Shown here piece after piece: positions 1 through 7,467 of a stretch of DNA of 64,000 bases. A program made the translations under genes and the position numbers. Source of the stretch: an uncultured Campylobacter sp. (GTDB lineage Bacteria > Actinomycetota > Actinomycetes > Mycobacteriales > Mycobacteriaceae); assembly GCA_946221035.1 (NCBI GenBank), contig CAMIME010000002.1, positions 37,026 to 101,025 on the forward strand. The letters are read 5' to 3'. Numbering within the stretch: the stretch's first letter is position 1; every line of letters starts with the position of its first letter. Under the pieces are notes generated by a model. That model was given only the letters and a program-made list of their open reading frames with translations, did no database searches and had not been told where the DNA came from.

Positions 1-481
1 CCATGCCTAGTGAATCCGCGAGGGAGGACAGCTGCGAGTACTCGGCGTCGGAAAGCACCGAGAGCATGAGGAGGATGGCGTCCGCGCCGTAGTAGCGCGC
101 GGCGTACACCTGGATCTCGTCGATGATGAAGTCTTTGCACAGCACCGGCAAGTGCGTCGTCGCGGCGACGGTGGCCAGATGGTTGTAGTCTCCCCCGAAG
201 CGCTCCGGCTCGCACAGGACTGAGATCCCGGCGGCGTAGCGCGAGTAGACGGAGGCGATGGAACCCGGCTCGTAGTGGTCCCGGATCATGCCAAGCGAGG
301 GCGAGTAAGACTTGCACTCCATGATGAATGCGGTGCCGGGGGCCTTCAACGACCGATAAAGGGAGCGCTCGGATTTAGGTAACGTGTCGAAATCGACGTG
401 GCTAAGCCTCGCCCTAATTTCGTCAAGGTGACCTTTTCGTGCTTCGACGATCCCCTCCAGGACGGTGGGCAGCTTAGGCAC
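1..481 (-). CDS. trpC: Indole-3-glycerol-phosphate synthase (TrpC domain), 3' end outside window
   Basis: Reading the minus strand from a GTG at 481 gives about 160 residues that run off the left edge. The segment has the TrpC barrel signatures AFIMECKSYSPS, GMIRDHYEPGSIA, SRYAAGISVL and VLCKDFIID, whose lysines belong to the indole-glycerol-phosphate synthase active site. This enzyme closes the indole ring from CdRP in tryptophan synthesis. The GTG overlaps the end of trpD by 8 bp, so translation is probably coupled. In corynebacteria and enterobacteria this domain is usually fused to TrpF; the cut-off C-terminus makes that unverifiable here. The identification is firm; the start is the only in-frame start consistent with a full N-terminus. 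Confidence 0.9.
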   Translation of the reverse strand, partial: MPKLPTVLEGIVEARKGHLDEIRARLSHVDFDTLPKSERSLYRSLKAPGTAFIMECKSYSPSLGMIRDHYEPGSIASVYSRYAAGISVLCEPERFGGDYNHLATVAATTHLPVLCKDFIIDEIQVYAARYYGADAILLMLSVLSDAEYSQLSSLADSLGM

Positions 482-1490
482 TGTAATCGGCCTCCTCGTG
501 GGTGGCCAGCCAGGTGGCAACGGAGCCGTCGCTAAGCAATTGCTTCGCTTTCTCAACGCCGTCCTTGAGCGTGTCGCTGCCGTAGAGGTAGAACATGGCG
601 CCCGCGTTGGCGGCGATGGCATCGAGGTGCGCCAGCGGCCCGGTGCCGTCAAAGGTGGCGCGCATAAGCCGCGCGTTCTCCGCACCGTCGCCGCCGCGCA
701 AGTCCTCGAGGCTATGCGTATCGACGCCAAGGTCCCCCGGCGCCACGGTGTAATGCGTAATCTCGCCGTCCTTGAGCTCCCAGATGAGGGTCTCGCCGTG
801 GACCGCGATCTCGTCGGTGCCGGCGCCGTGGACCACGAGGGCGCGGCTGCGGCCGAGGGTGCGCATGGTCTCGGCGATCATCTGGCCCATGTTCGGGTTG
901 GCAATGCCCATGATCTGGAACTCCGGGCGCGCGGGGCTCAAAAGTGGGCCCATGGTGTTGAAGAGGGTGGGTACTCCCAGGGCCTTGCGCACCGGCTGCA
1001 CGAAAGCGATCGCGGGGTTGTACGCGGGCGCGAAAAGGAACGTGAAGTTGGAGGACTCGAACTGGCGCACCGCGCGCTCCGGGTCCAGGTCGAGCGGGAT
1101 GTTCAGCGCTTCCAACACGTCGGCGGAACCGGACTTGGAAGACACGGAACGGTTGCCGCACTTGATCATCTTCATGCCACCGGCGGCGGCGGTAAGCGAG
1201 GCGGCGGTGGTGATGTTGATCGTGTTCGCGCCGTCGCCGCCGGTGCCGGCGGAGTCCATGATGCCCTCGCCGGTAATGGGGAACGGGCGGCCGGCGGCCA
1301 GGAAGGCCTTCGCGGCACCCGCGATGTCGGCGTAGGTCTCCCCGCGGGTGCGGATCGTGGCCAGGAGCGCGGCGATGTGCACGTCCTCGTAGTCGCCGAC
1401 GGTAAGCGGGGTGAAGGCTTCAACCGCCTCCTCCAGCGTGGGGGCCGGGTTGTCCAAGAACCGGCGCAGCACGCCAAGATCGCTAGCCAT
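474..1490 (-). CDS. trpD: Anthranilate phosphoribosyltransferase
   Basis: A 338-residue protein that transfers the phosphoribosyl group of PRPP to anthranilate, the second committed step of tryptophan synthesis. The PRPP/Mg site is visible as SAGTGGDGANTINITT (about residues 80-95), followed by MIKCGNRSVSSKSGSAD, and a C-terminal GTDE loop (VVHGAGTDEIAVHG). The length is normal for the family. The ATG at 1490 overlaps the 3' end of trpG by 8 bp and its own stop overlaps trpC, giving a tightly packed operon. It is a stand-alone TrpD, not the enterobacterial TrpG-TrpD fusion. Confidence 0.97.
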   Translation of the reverse strand: MASDLGVLRRFLDNPAPTLEEAVEAFTPLTVGDYEDVHIAALLATIRTRGETYADIAGAAKAFLAAGRPFPITGEGIMDSAGTGGDGANTINITTAASLTAAAGGMKMIKCGNRSVSSKSGSADVLEALNIPLDLDPERAVRQFESSNFTFLFAPAYNPAIAFVQPVRKALGVPTLFNTMGPLLSPARPEFQIMGIANPNMGQMIAETMRTLGRSRALVVHGAGTDEIAVHGETLIWELKDGEITHYTVAPGDLGVDTHSLEDLRGGDGAENARLMRATFDGTGPLAHLDAIAANAGAMFYLYGSDTLKDGVEKAKQLLSDGSVATWLATHEEADYSA

Positions 1491-2076
1491 GGTGATTGCC
1501 TTTCTGCATAAGTCGGTTGACGCTCCGCTCCAGAAGGATTGGCCCGCCTGGGGTGAGAATAGATTCCGGGTGGAACTGGAAGCCGATGGACATGCCGTCC
1601 TGGGTTTCCGCTGCCATGATTACCTCGCCGATCTGGGTGTCCGTCCAGGCGAGCGGGGTAATGCCCTGTGGTACTTCTGTCGCCCCGAGCGAGTGGTAGC
1701 GCGCCACCGGTACCTCGGGGCGGTTGAACTCAGTGAGGCCCTCGAACAACTCGTGCTCCACCACTCGCATCGGCATCGAGGTCCCGTGCTCCGGGCCGCA
1801 GGGTCTCACCTGTCCCCCGAAGTGCTCGATCAGCGCCTGGAACCCAAGGCAGATGCCGAGGATGGGGATGCGTCCCTGGGCGCGCTCAATGACCTCCGTC
1901 ATGCAGCCCGCCTCCGCCGGGTAGCCGGGGCCAGGCGAGAGCACGATCAGGTCGGGGTTCAGGTCGAAGACGGCATCCGCAGACACCGTGTTCCTGTAGA
2001 CCACGGTGTCGTAGGAAGACAGGGCGTCGACCAGGTTGTACACGAAGGAATCCTGGTTATCCAGCAGGACGATCAC
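1483..2076 (-). CDS. trpG: Anthranilate synthase component II (glutamine amidotransferase)
   Basis: A 197-residue class I glutamine amidotransferase. The oxyanion strand LIVLSPGPGYP, the nucleophile elbow GICLGFQALIEHFGG (Cys near residue 80) and the His-Glu pair in GFQFHPESILT form the catalytic triad. It supplies ammonia to TrpE for anthranilate formation from chorismate. The start overlaps the stop of trpE by 4 bp (ATGA type), consistent with translational coupling and 1:1 subunit supply. The LTEFNRPEVPVARYHSLG segment is typical of TrpG rather than PabA, and the operon context agrees. Confidence 0.97.
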   Translation of the reverse strand: MIVLLDNQDSFVYNLVDALSSYDTVVYRNTVSADAVFDLNPDLIVLSPGPGYPAEAGCMTEVIERAQGRIPILGICLGFQALIEHFGGQVRPCGPEHGTSMPMRVVEHELFEGLTEFNRPEVPVARYHSLGATEVPQGITPLAWTDTQIGEVIMAAETQDGMSIGFQFHPESILTPGGPILLERSVNRLMQKGNHHG

Positions 2077-3554
2077 TTCTCCACCTCCAGCTTTTTGTTG
2101 CCGGCGAGCGCGTGGAGCACCGCGTACGCCTTGTGCAACGTCTCATCGGCCTCGGACTGCGGGTTCGAGTCCCGCACCACGCCCGCGCCCGCCTGCACCG
2201 TCGCCACGCCATCTTTGACAAACGCGCTCCTGATCACGATGCAGGTGTCGAAGTCCCCGCCGCCGCGCAGGTAGCCCACCGCTCCCCCGTACGACCCGCG
2301 ACGCGTGCCCTCGAGCTCACGCAGAAGCTCGGTCGCGCGCAGCTTCGGGGCGCCCGTGAGGGTGCCCATGTTCATGCAGGCGCGGTACGCATCAAGGGCG
2401 TCCAAATCGTCCGCGAGGGTGGCAGTGACCCGGCTGACCAGGTGCATCACGCGCGAGTAGCGGTCGACCTGGAGCAGCTCCGCCACCTGGCGGGTGCCGG
2501 GGGCAGAGACGCGCGCCATGTCGTTGCGGGCAAGATCCACCAGCATCGTGTGCTCCGCAACCTCCTTCGCGTCCGTGCGCAGCTGCAGCTCCATGCGGGT
2601 ATCCAGCTCGTGGTTCACCGTGCCATCCGGGTTCAGGCCGCGCGGCCTGGTTCCTGCGATTGGGTACAGCTCCACCTGGCGGGTCGCGGCATCGAACTTC
2701 AAGTTGGATTCCGGCGAGGCACCGAAGAGTTCGTAGCCGTCACCGTGGATGTAGAACATGTAGGGAGACGGGTTGGAGTGACGGAGTCGTCGATACGCAG
2801 CGAAGGCGTCGTCGCACTCCGCCTGGAACGCGCGCGCCGGGACGACCTGGTAGATGTCGCCGTTGTAGATGTTGTCCTGCAGTTTTCGCACATCGCTGCA
2901 GAACTGCGCGTCCGGGATCGTCGCGCGGACGTGAAGCGTGCCGTCAGAAGTATCGGTGGGATACTCCTCGTGGTCCGCGTCGATTTTGGCGGCGAGCCCA
3001 CTCAAGTCGATGCCGTCGCCCGCGTAATCGATGGCGGTGAGGTAGGCGGTCTGCGTCTCGTGGTTGACCCGCAGCAGCACCTCTGCCAGCACAAACTGAT
3101 AATCCGGGAAGGTGTTCGGGCCCGGCTGCACGGGCGGCAGCTGCTCAAACGTCTCTAGGAACTCGAAGGCGAACCCGCCGGCCAGCATCGGGAAGTCTGC
3201 GTTGCCCAGATCCGGGGTCAGCGCCCGCAACACCTCCGTCGGGTTCGGGGCCATGAGGCGCTCGCGCTCGTCCGCGGCCGTGGAGCGGGGAAACTCGTAG
3301 GTGTTTTCCCCCGCCGCGATCACCTCGCCGGACGGGGTCAGCGGCTCCACCGTCACACGGTTCCCGGAGCACGTCACGCGTATCGACGACCTCAGCACCG
3401 CCACCGACTGCAACCCCGACCGCGTCGTAATATCGGCGGACTCCAACAGCACCGTGTCGGGGGCGTCCAAGCCACCGAGGTGCGCGAACAGGCTCGACGC
3501 GTCGGCGTGATAGCGCACCTCTTGGCGCGTGATGGTAGGCGGCGCTTGGCTCAT
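2073..3554 (-). CDS. trpE: Anthranilate synthase component I
   Basis: A 493-residue chorismate-binding enzyme that makes anthranilate from chorismate with ammonia from TrpG. The N-terminal regulatory part contains LLESADI, matching the LLES motif whose serine takes part in tryptophan feedback inhibition in enteric TrpE. The C-terminal catalytic part has IAGTRPRG, DLARNDMARV, MNMGTLTGAPKLRA and GSYGGAVGYL. The length suits bacterial TrpE. It is the first structural gene of the operon and follows an attenuator (3593-3625) and a leader peptide with three Trp codons, so expression should respond to tryptophanyl-tRNA charging as well as to allosteric feedback. Confidence 0.97.
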   Translation of the reverse strand: MSQAPPTITRQEVRYHADASSLFAHLGGLDAPDTVLLESADITTRSGLQSVAVLRSSIRVTCSGNRVTVEPLTPSGEVIAAGENTYEFPRSTAADERERLMAPNPTEVLRALTPDLGNADFPMLAGGFAFEFLETFEQLPPVQPGPNTFPDYQFVLAEVLLRVNHETQTAYLTAIDYAGDGIDLSGLAAKIDADHEEYPTDTSDGTLHVRATIPDAQFCSDVRKLQDNIYNGDIYQVVPARAFQAECDDAFAAYRRLRHSNPSPYMFYIHGDGYELFGASPESNLKFDAATRQVELYPIAGTRPRGLNPDGTVNHELDTRMELQLRTDAKEVAEHTMLVDLARNDMARVSAPGTRQVAELLQVDRYSRVMHLVSRVTATLADDLDALDAYRACMNMGTLTGAPKLRATELLRELEGTRRGSYGGAVGYLRGGGDFDTCIVIRSAFVKDGVATVQAGAGVVRDSNPQSEADETLHKAYAVLHALAGNKKLEVEK

Positions 3555-3592
3555 CGGGTCCTCGGTTCTTGTCTTTTTGCACCGGGGCTCTC

Positions 3593-3625
3593 AAGCAAAA
3601 CGGCCCGCGGTCGTTGGCGGGCCGG
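3593..3625 (-). terminator. trp operon attenuator (intrinsic terminator)
   Basis: On the minus strand, a perfect 8-bp GC-rich stem (CGGCCCGC, loop, GCGGGCCG; plus-strand 3601-3608 and 3617-3624) is followed by TTTT. It lies between the Trp-codon leader peptide and trpE. Upstream, the segment containing the TGG codons (GGTGGTGGGCCGCC) can pair with GGCGCGCCACC, an alternative antiterminator-type pairing. This is the standard layout for ribosome-mediated attenuation; the alternative pairing is my inference. Confidence 0.85.
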
Positions 3626-3646
3626 ACTTCGCAGGTGGCGCGCCAG

Positions 3647-3688
3647 TTAGGCGGCCCACCACCATGTCTTCGAAGTCGTGTCAGTCAC
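3647..3688 (-). CDS. trpL: trp leader peptide
   Basis: A 13-codon reading frame, GTG start at 3688 and TAA at 3647-3649, encoding MTDTTSKTWWWAA with three consecutive TGG codons right before the stop. Ribosome stalling at these codons when charged tRNA-Trp is scarce would favour the antiterminator over the hairpin at 3593-3625. No purine-rich ribosome site precedes the GTG. A TACACT -10-like element (plus-strand 3697-3702) lies 8 nt upstream, so the leader is probably translated from a leaderless transcript. C. glutamicum is known to have a comparable leader with three tandem Trp codons. Confidence 0.85.
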   Translation of the reverse strand: MTDTTSKTWWWAA

Positions 3689-3725
3689 AGTGCATTAGTG
3701 TACCAGCTCGAAGTACCCCGGCTGC
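3689..3725 (-). promoter_or_regulatory. Probable trp operon promoter
   Basis: On the minus strand TACACT (plus-strand 3697-3702) fits the corynebacterial -10 pattern TANNNT and sits 8 nt before the leader-peptide GTG. The -35 region is not distinctive. The promoter overlaps the last codons of the upstream gene ending at 3695. Only the -10 is directly supported; the transcription start is inferred. Confidence 0.55.
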
Positions 3726-3898
3726 GGCGTACGCACAACTCCGTTCGTTTTCATCAGAAGCAGCGTCGCGTGCACCGCCAGGGGCAGGTTCAATTCACTA
3801 GAAGGCACAAGCTTCTCGACGGCCACGGTGATCTCCCCCAGCGTCATCGCCCGGCCTTCTTCCTCGAGGGCGCGTCGGATCGCGGCCTCGAGGGTCAT
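3695..3898 (-). CDS. Small conserved-looking protein, possible winged-helix fold
   Basis: A 67-residue protein starting at the ATG that overlaps the stop of the upstream SdpI-like gene by 4 bp (ATGA). A longer upstream extension in the same frame exists but would run antiparallel in frame through the SdpI-like gene and has low-complexity Arg-rich content, so I reject it. The pattern of an acidic helix (AAIRRALEEEG), a second helix (LGEITVAVEKL) and a hydrophobic helix ending in a beta-like tail (GVVRTPQPGYFELV) would suit a small winged helix. No specific family is recognised. It is co-transcribed with the SdpI-like gene. Confidence 0.6.
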   Translation of the reverse strand: MTLEAAIRRALEEEGRAMTLGEITVAVEKLVPSSELNLPLAVHATLLLMKTNGVVRTPQPGYFELVH

Positions 3899-4320
3899 TT
3901 GTCCGCCTGTCCAGCAGCCCTGCGCAGCGCCTCCAGATTCACCTGCGGCTTGGGCTGCTCGGGCTCCTGGCTCTGCGCTTCTTCCACCATCGCCGCGGCG
4001 CGCGCACCCGCGTTGCCGCCGACGGATGCCGCTACGACGGCAGCCACAAGGGCGATTACTGGGAAGACCCACGCCCACCCCTCGGCAATGAACGCGAACG
4101 CGGCGCCGAACCCGAGGGCCACCGCGCCGAGGATCCAGAACGGGCCCGCCACTTTGTGGGCCTGGGTCCAAATGGACTGGTTCTTCCGCACCGCCGGTAC
4201 GTGCAGGCCCACGTACTTATTGCCGGGCAGCTTGCCGGTAGTGGCCATGACTCCGGGGATGAGCAGCACCAGCATCAGTACGAGGAGGACGACGCCGACG
4301 ACAATATTCAAGGTGCTCAT
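3895..4320 (-). CDS. SdpI-family integral membrane protein
   Basis: A 141-residue membrane protein. A first hydrophobic helix (residues about 5-25) is followed by the motif GVMATTGKLPGNKYVGLHVPAVRKNQSIW, characteristic of SdpI/YfhL proteins (NxxxGxRxPxTxxsxexW). Two further membrane helices follow (about 58-75 and 82-100), then a charged cytoplasmic tail. In Bacillus SdpI gives immunity to the SdpC killing factor, but corynebacterial homologues are uncharacterised, so the function is open. It heads a two-gene unit with the 67-aa gene, starting 11 nt from the stop of the PH/SHOCT gene. Confidence 0.75.
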   Translation of the reverse strand: MSTLNIVVGVVLLVLMLVLLIPGVMATTGKLPGNKYVGLHVPAVRKNQSIWTQAHKVAGPFWILGAVALGFGAAFAFIAEGWAWVFPVIALVAAVVAASVGGNAGARAAAMVEEAQSQEPEQPKPQVNLEALRRAAGQADK

Positions 4321-4331
4321 GGGTGAACAGA

Positions 4332-5276
4332 CTACGCCAGGAAGACGCGCTTCTTAGCGTTGGTGAACTCCTCCTCGGTGAGGTAGCCGGCGGCGAATAG
4401 ATCCGCCAGCTTCTTCAGGTCCTCGGCGGGCGAGGCGGAGACGAATGGCGTAGGCGGCACCTCGTCGTCCTTGCCCGCGTCACGCAGGCGCTCGATGACG
4501 TTGCGCACCATGTCGGGGTTGTCCAGCGCGGTGATGGTGGTTTGGTTCCTCCCCTGCCAGATGCGCAGGCCTTTGCCCTGTTCGCGGTCGATGCGGTTGA
4601 TGCCGTCGTACGGGATCTTCATGGACAGGCGGTGGGTGTGTCCGTGGCGCTCGACGATGTGCAGGCACTTATCCGTCAACACCACAGCGCACGGCCCGTG
4701 GTATTTGGCGGTCGCGGCGGCGATGACCATCTCGTCTTCGTCGAGACGCGAGGCGGCGTACTTCACCGGCGCTGCGTAACCCTCCGGCAGCGTGGACTGA
4801 TTAATCACGGCGAGGATCTCCCGCTCGCGGGCTTCTTCCTTGGTCTCCGCGGGCGGGATCCGCTCGACGCCGTGGTCATCTGCGGCGCCGAGGTGGGAGA
4901 GCAGGGAGCGGAATGCCTTCCAATCGCGCTCGGACTTGAAGTCGAACATGAACGCGTCCCCGCCGGGGTCGAGGGTGACGCGGTTGAGGTAGCCGGAGGA
5001 ATCCATCTCCACCTTCTGGGCGTCCTGCTCGAAGACGTGGACACCGGAGGCCATGCCCTCGGGGACGGAGAGGAACACGCTCTGGTCGGTCACGGCCAGC
5101 ACCGCCGGGTAGGAGCGGACGCGGCCGGCGGCGAGCAGGGTGAGGTCCTCAGTGGCAGGGATGCAGTCCAGCAGATCCATGGCCAGGCCGCGGGCCGAAA
5201 GGTTTGAGAACGCTGGCTGTGTGCGCAGGTACGCCTCGTTCTGCGAGTGCGAGCGCTGATAATTCGGGTTCTTCAT
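4332..5276 (-). CDS. PH-like (YokE-type) double-domain protein with C-terminal SHOCT
   Basis: About 314 residues from the ATG at 5276; an in-frame GTG at 5285 would add three residues (MRA). The protein shows two similar all-beta segments (about 55-135 and 180-270), each with the strand pattern VLTDKCLHIVERHG / VLAVTDQSVFLSVPEG typical of bacterial PH domains. It ends in a SHOCT module (EDLKKLADLFAAGYLTEEEF followed by NAKKRVF), a short helical motif of unknown role that commonly closes such proteins. There is no signal peptide. Probably cytoplasmic; no specific function can be assigned. Confidence 0.7.
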   Translation of the reverse strand: MKNPNYQRSHSQNEAYLRTQPAFSNLSARGLAMDLLDCIPATEDLTLLAAGRVRSYPAVLAVTDQSVFLSVPEGMASGVHVFEQDAQKVEMDSSGYLNRVTLDPGGDAFMFDFKSERDWKAFRSLLSHLGAADDHGVERIPPAETKEEAREREILAVINQSTLPEGYAAPVKYAASRLDEDEMVIAAATAKYHGPCAVVLTDKCLHIVERHGHTHRLSMKIPYDGINRIDREQGKGLRIWQGRNQTTITALDNPDMVRNVIERLRDAGKDDEVPPTPFVSASPAEDLKKLADLFAAGYLTEEEFTNAKKRVFLA

Positions 5277-5285
5277 GGCCCTCAC

Positions 5286-5481
5286 TACCTCACTGATGCT
5301 CTGAACTAGCTTTTTCCGCCGAAAATTTTATTGGCCTGCACCGATTTGACAAATCCGCCGTTTAACCCAGTTACGGGATTATGCGGTCAACGGGATATTG
5401 TGAACGTACACCTGGGCTTTTGTCCGGTTTCCCTGTCCGTTTTCGTTGCTGAACTCCGGCAACCTTTCCAAAGGTTCAACC
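5286..5481 (+). promoter_or_regulatory. Divergent intergenic region with RBS-sequestering inverted repeat
   Basis: This 196-bp stretch separates the divergent PH/SHOCT and symporter genes. It contains a TTGACA hexamer near 5345. Directly before the symporter start is the perfect inverted repeat AACCTTTCCAAAGGTT (5461-5476), whose right arm is the AAAGGT ribosome-binding site, five bases before the ATG at 5482. A hairpin here would mask the RBS, suggesting possible translational control; that function is an inference. Confidence 0.5.
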
Positions 5482-6696
5482 ATGAAAACCAAACTGTTGA
5501 ACTCGCTGCTGTTTTGGGTGGTCGTGGCGATCATCCTGGGCTTTTTGTGCAGCATGTTCTTCCCCGATTGGCTCGCCCGCGTATTCGTCACGTTCAACGG
5601 GCTGTTCTCTAACTTCCTCGGGTTCTTCGTCCCGGTCCTCATCTTTGCGCTCATTGCCCCCGCGATCGCGGGCCTGGGGCACGGTGCAGGGAAGTGGCTG
5701 GGTATCACCGCTGGTATCGCGTACGGCTCCACCGTCATCTCCGGCCTCATCGCTTGGGGCACCGCCTCCGCGCTCTACCCGACCCTGCTGGCCGGCCGCG
5801 ACCTAGTCACCGGCGTCGCCGACCCGGACGAGGGCGGCTTGAGCCCGTACTTCTCCGTCGAGATGCCGCCGCCATTCGCCGTGATGTCGGCGCTGCTGCT
5901 CGCCTTCGTGGTGGGCCTCGCCATGACCGCGGTGAAGTCGGACAACCTGTACGGCGTGCTCGAGGAGCTCAATGACGTGGTGCTCAAGGTGGTCACCACC
6001 TTCGTTATCCCGCTGCTGCCCCTGTTCATCTTCGGCACCTTCCTCAACCTGGGCATGAACGAGAACTTCGGCGACACCATGGCTGCCATGGGCGTGGTGC
6101 TGCTGCTCTCCATCGTTATGACCCTCGTCATCATCCTCCTCCAGTACCTCGTCGCTGGCGCGGTCGCCGGCGTGAACCCGTTCGCCGCGCTGAAGAACAT
6201 GATGCCGGCGTACTTCACCGCCCTGGGCACCTCCTCCTCCGCCGCCACCATCCCGGTGACCTACGGCTCCACCCTGAAGAACAAGGTGGACGAGGACGTC
6301 GCTGGCTTCGTGGTTCCGCTCTGCGCCACCATCCACCTCTCCGGCTCGATGATGAAGATCACCCTGTACGCGCTCTCCATCGTGTACATGGCCAACCTGG
6401 GAATTTCCGGCGGCCAGATCCTCGGTTTCATCCTGCTGCTGGGCATCATGATGATCGCAGCGCCGGGTGTTCCAGGTGGCGCGATCATGGCGGCCGTCGG
6501 CCTCCTGCAGGCGAACCTGGGCTTCGACGAGTCCATGGTCTCCCTCATGATCGCCTCCTACATCGTGGTCGACTCCTTCGGCACCGCCGCCAACGTCACC
6601 GGCGACGGCGCGATCGCGCTGATCGTGAACAAGTTCGCGGCAGGCAAGATCAAGAGCGAGTCGCTTGACGACGAACCTTCGGCCGTCACCGCCTAA
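5482..6696 (+). CDS. Sodium:dicarboxylate / amino-acid symporter (SDF family, SstT-like)
   Basis: About 404 residues from ATG 5482, which has an AAAGGT ribosome site; a TTG at 5446 would add 12 residues without one. Around eight hydrophobic membrane spans are visible. The serine-rich reentrant loop ALGTSSSAATIPV and the downstream PLCATIHLSGSMMKI and DSFGTAANVTGDG match the SDF (DAACS) substrate and sodium-binding core. This family imports serine/threonine, dicarboxylates or glutamate with Na+. Its overall resemblance is to serine/threonine SstT, but the substrate cannot be fixed from the sequence. It is monocistronic, ending in a strong terminator. Confidence 0.88.
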   Translation: MKTKLLNSLLFWVVVAIILGFLCSMFFPDWLARVFVTFNGLFSNFLGFFVPVLIFALIAPAIAGLGHGAGKWLGITAGIAYGSTVISGLIAWGTASALYPTLLAGRDLVTGVADPDEGGLSPYFSVEMPPPFAVMSALLLAFVVGLAMTAVKSDNLYGVLEELNDVVLKVVTTFVIPLLPLFIFGTFLNLGMNENFGDTMAAMGVVLLLSIVMTLVIILLQYLVAGAVAGVNPFAALKNMMPAYFTALGTSSSAATIPVTYGSTLKNKVDEDVAGFVVPLCATIHLSGSMMKITLYALSIVYMANLGISGGQILGFILLLGIMMIAAPGVPGGAIMAAVGLLQANLGFDESMVSLMIASYIVVDSFGTAANVTGDGAIALIVNKFAAGKIKSESLDDEPSAVTA

Positions 6697-6702
6697 GATC
6701 CC

Positions 6703-6729
6703 AACCGCCCCTCGGGGCGGTTTTCTTTT
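6703..6729 (+). terminator. Intrinsic terminator of the symporter gene
   Basis: AACCGCCCC / GGGGCGGTT forms a perfect 9-bp stem with a 2-nt centre (6703-6722), immediately followed by TTCTTTT. It starts 7 nt after the symporter stop codon. Confidence 0.92.
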
Positions 6730-6738
6730 GCCGCCAAA

Positions 6739-6754
6739 TGTTTCACGTGAAACA
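6739..6754. promoter_or_regulatory. ParB-binding parS site 1
   Basis: TGTTTCACGTGAAACA is identical to the 16-bp consensus bound by chromosomal ParB proteins; the palindrome extends to 18 bp with flanking A and T. It lies 17 nt before the start of the 231-aa gene. ParB nucleation at parS drives origin segregation and SMC loading. Two such sites in 2.6 kb place this window in the origin domain. Confidence 0.96.
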
Positions 6755-6771
6755 TCGCTAATTTGGGCACC

Positions 6772-7467
6772 ATGCCTTACGAGATTGTCACCACCCAGTT
6801 CGTCGCCCACGAGCACGACCTAGACGCCGCCTACGCGCTCTACCGGGAGCGCATCGCCACCTCCGGCGCGGAGATCGTGGCCGTCTCGCAGAAACCCAAC
6901 CCCATCAACGACGAGTTCTTCCTCTGGGACCTGCGCTGCCAAGCCGCCTACGACAACCTCGCGGCGCCGGAGGACATGCAGCTCTACGAGATTAACGCGC
7001 TCGTGGACTTCGCCACCACCAACCGCGACACCGCCATTGAGCAGTTCTTCTTCGAGGACCTGGTCTCCCCCACCCGCTTCCCCGCAATGCTCGGCGGCCT
7101 GACCGACCTCACGCTGCGCGACCCGGTCGAGGGCCCGCTCTCCTTGATCACCGTCGTCTACCTCGGCTCGCGCGAGCTCATTGCGCAATCGCTTTTCGAC
7201 GCCACCGTGAACGCCCACAACTGCGTCGCCTACCACCCCAGAATCGCCCCGCTCGAGGTCACCGAACATGCGGCGCTTGTCGGCCCCCTCTGGCTCCGTG
7301 ACGCCACCTTGAACGTGATCGGAACGGGCGACGGCTACTTCTCCCCCGGCAAGGATGCCTGGGCCGGGTGGTTCCTCACCTCCGACGACCCCGCGCAGAT
7401 CCTGCCCCCGGAGCGCATTGAGCCCGACGCGGTCGTGCTCTCCCGGGCCGTCTCCGAGGTGTTCTAA
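6772..7467 (+). CDS. Conserved protein of unknown family, paralogue of the gene at 9340
   Basis: 231 residues from ATG 6772, seven nt after a TAATTT -10-like element (leaderless). No known domain is recognised and there is no signal peptide or membrane helix. It aligns along its length with the protein at 9340-10011: both begin with a short beta strand, share the ALYRER / RLYRER helix, the DxFxLWxLRCxAAY core, a VD...A acidic segment and VGPLW near the C-terminus. Each copy is preceded by a perfect parS site and the same TTGGG-NNNN-ATG start context, so the parS-gene block was duplicated as a unit. Function unknown; cytoplasmic. Confidence 0.75.
   Translation: MPYEIVTTQFVAHEHDLDAAYALYRERIATSGAEIVAVSQKPNPINDEFFLWDLRCQAAYDNLAAPEDMQLYEINALVDFATTNRDTAIEQFFFEDLVSPTRFPAMLGGLTDLTLRDPVEGPLSLITVVYLGSRELIAQSLFDATVNAHNCVAYHPRIAPLEVTEHAALVGPLWLRDATLNVIGTGDGYFSPGKDAWAGWFLTSDDPAQILPPERIEPDAVVLSRAVSEVF

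Noticed and set aside
3899..4171. Upstream extension of the 67-aa gene to a 158-aa protein
   Set aside because: Overlaps the SdpI-like gene in another frame and is Arg/Gly-rich low complexity; the ATGA overlap start is better.
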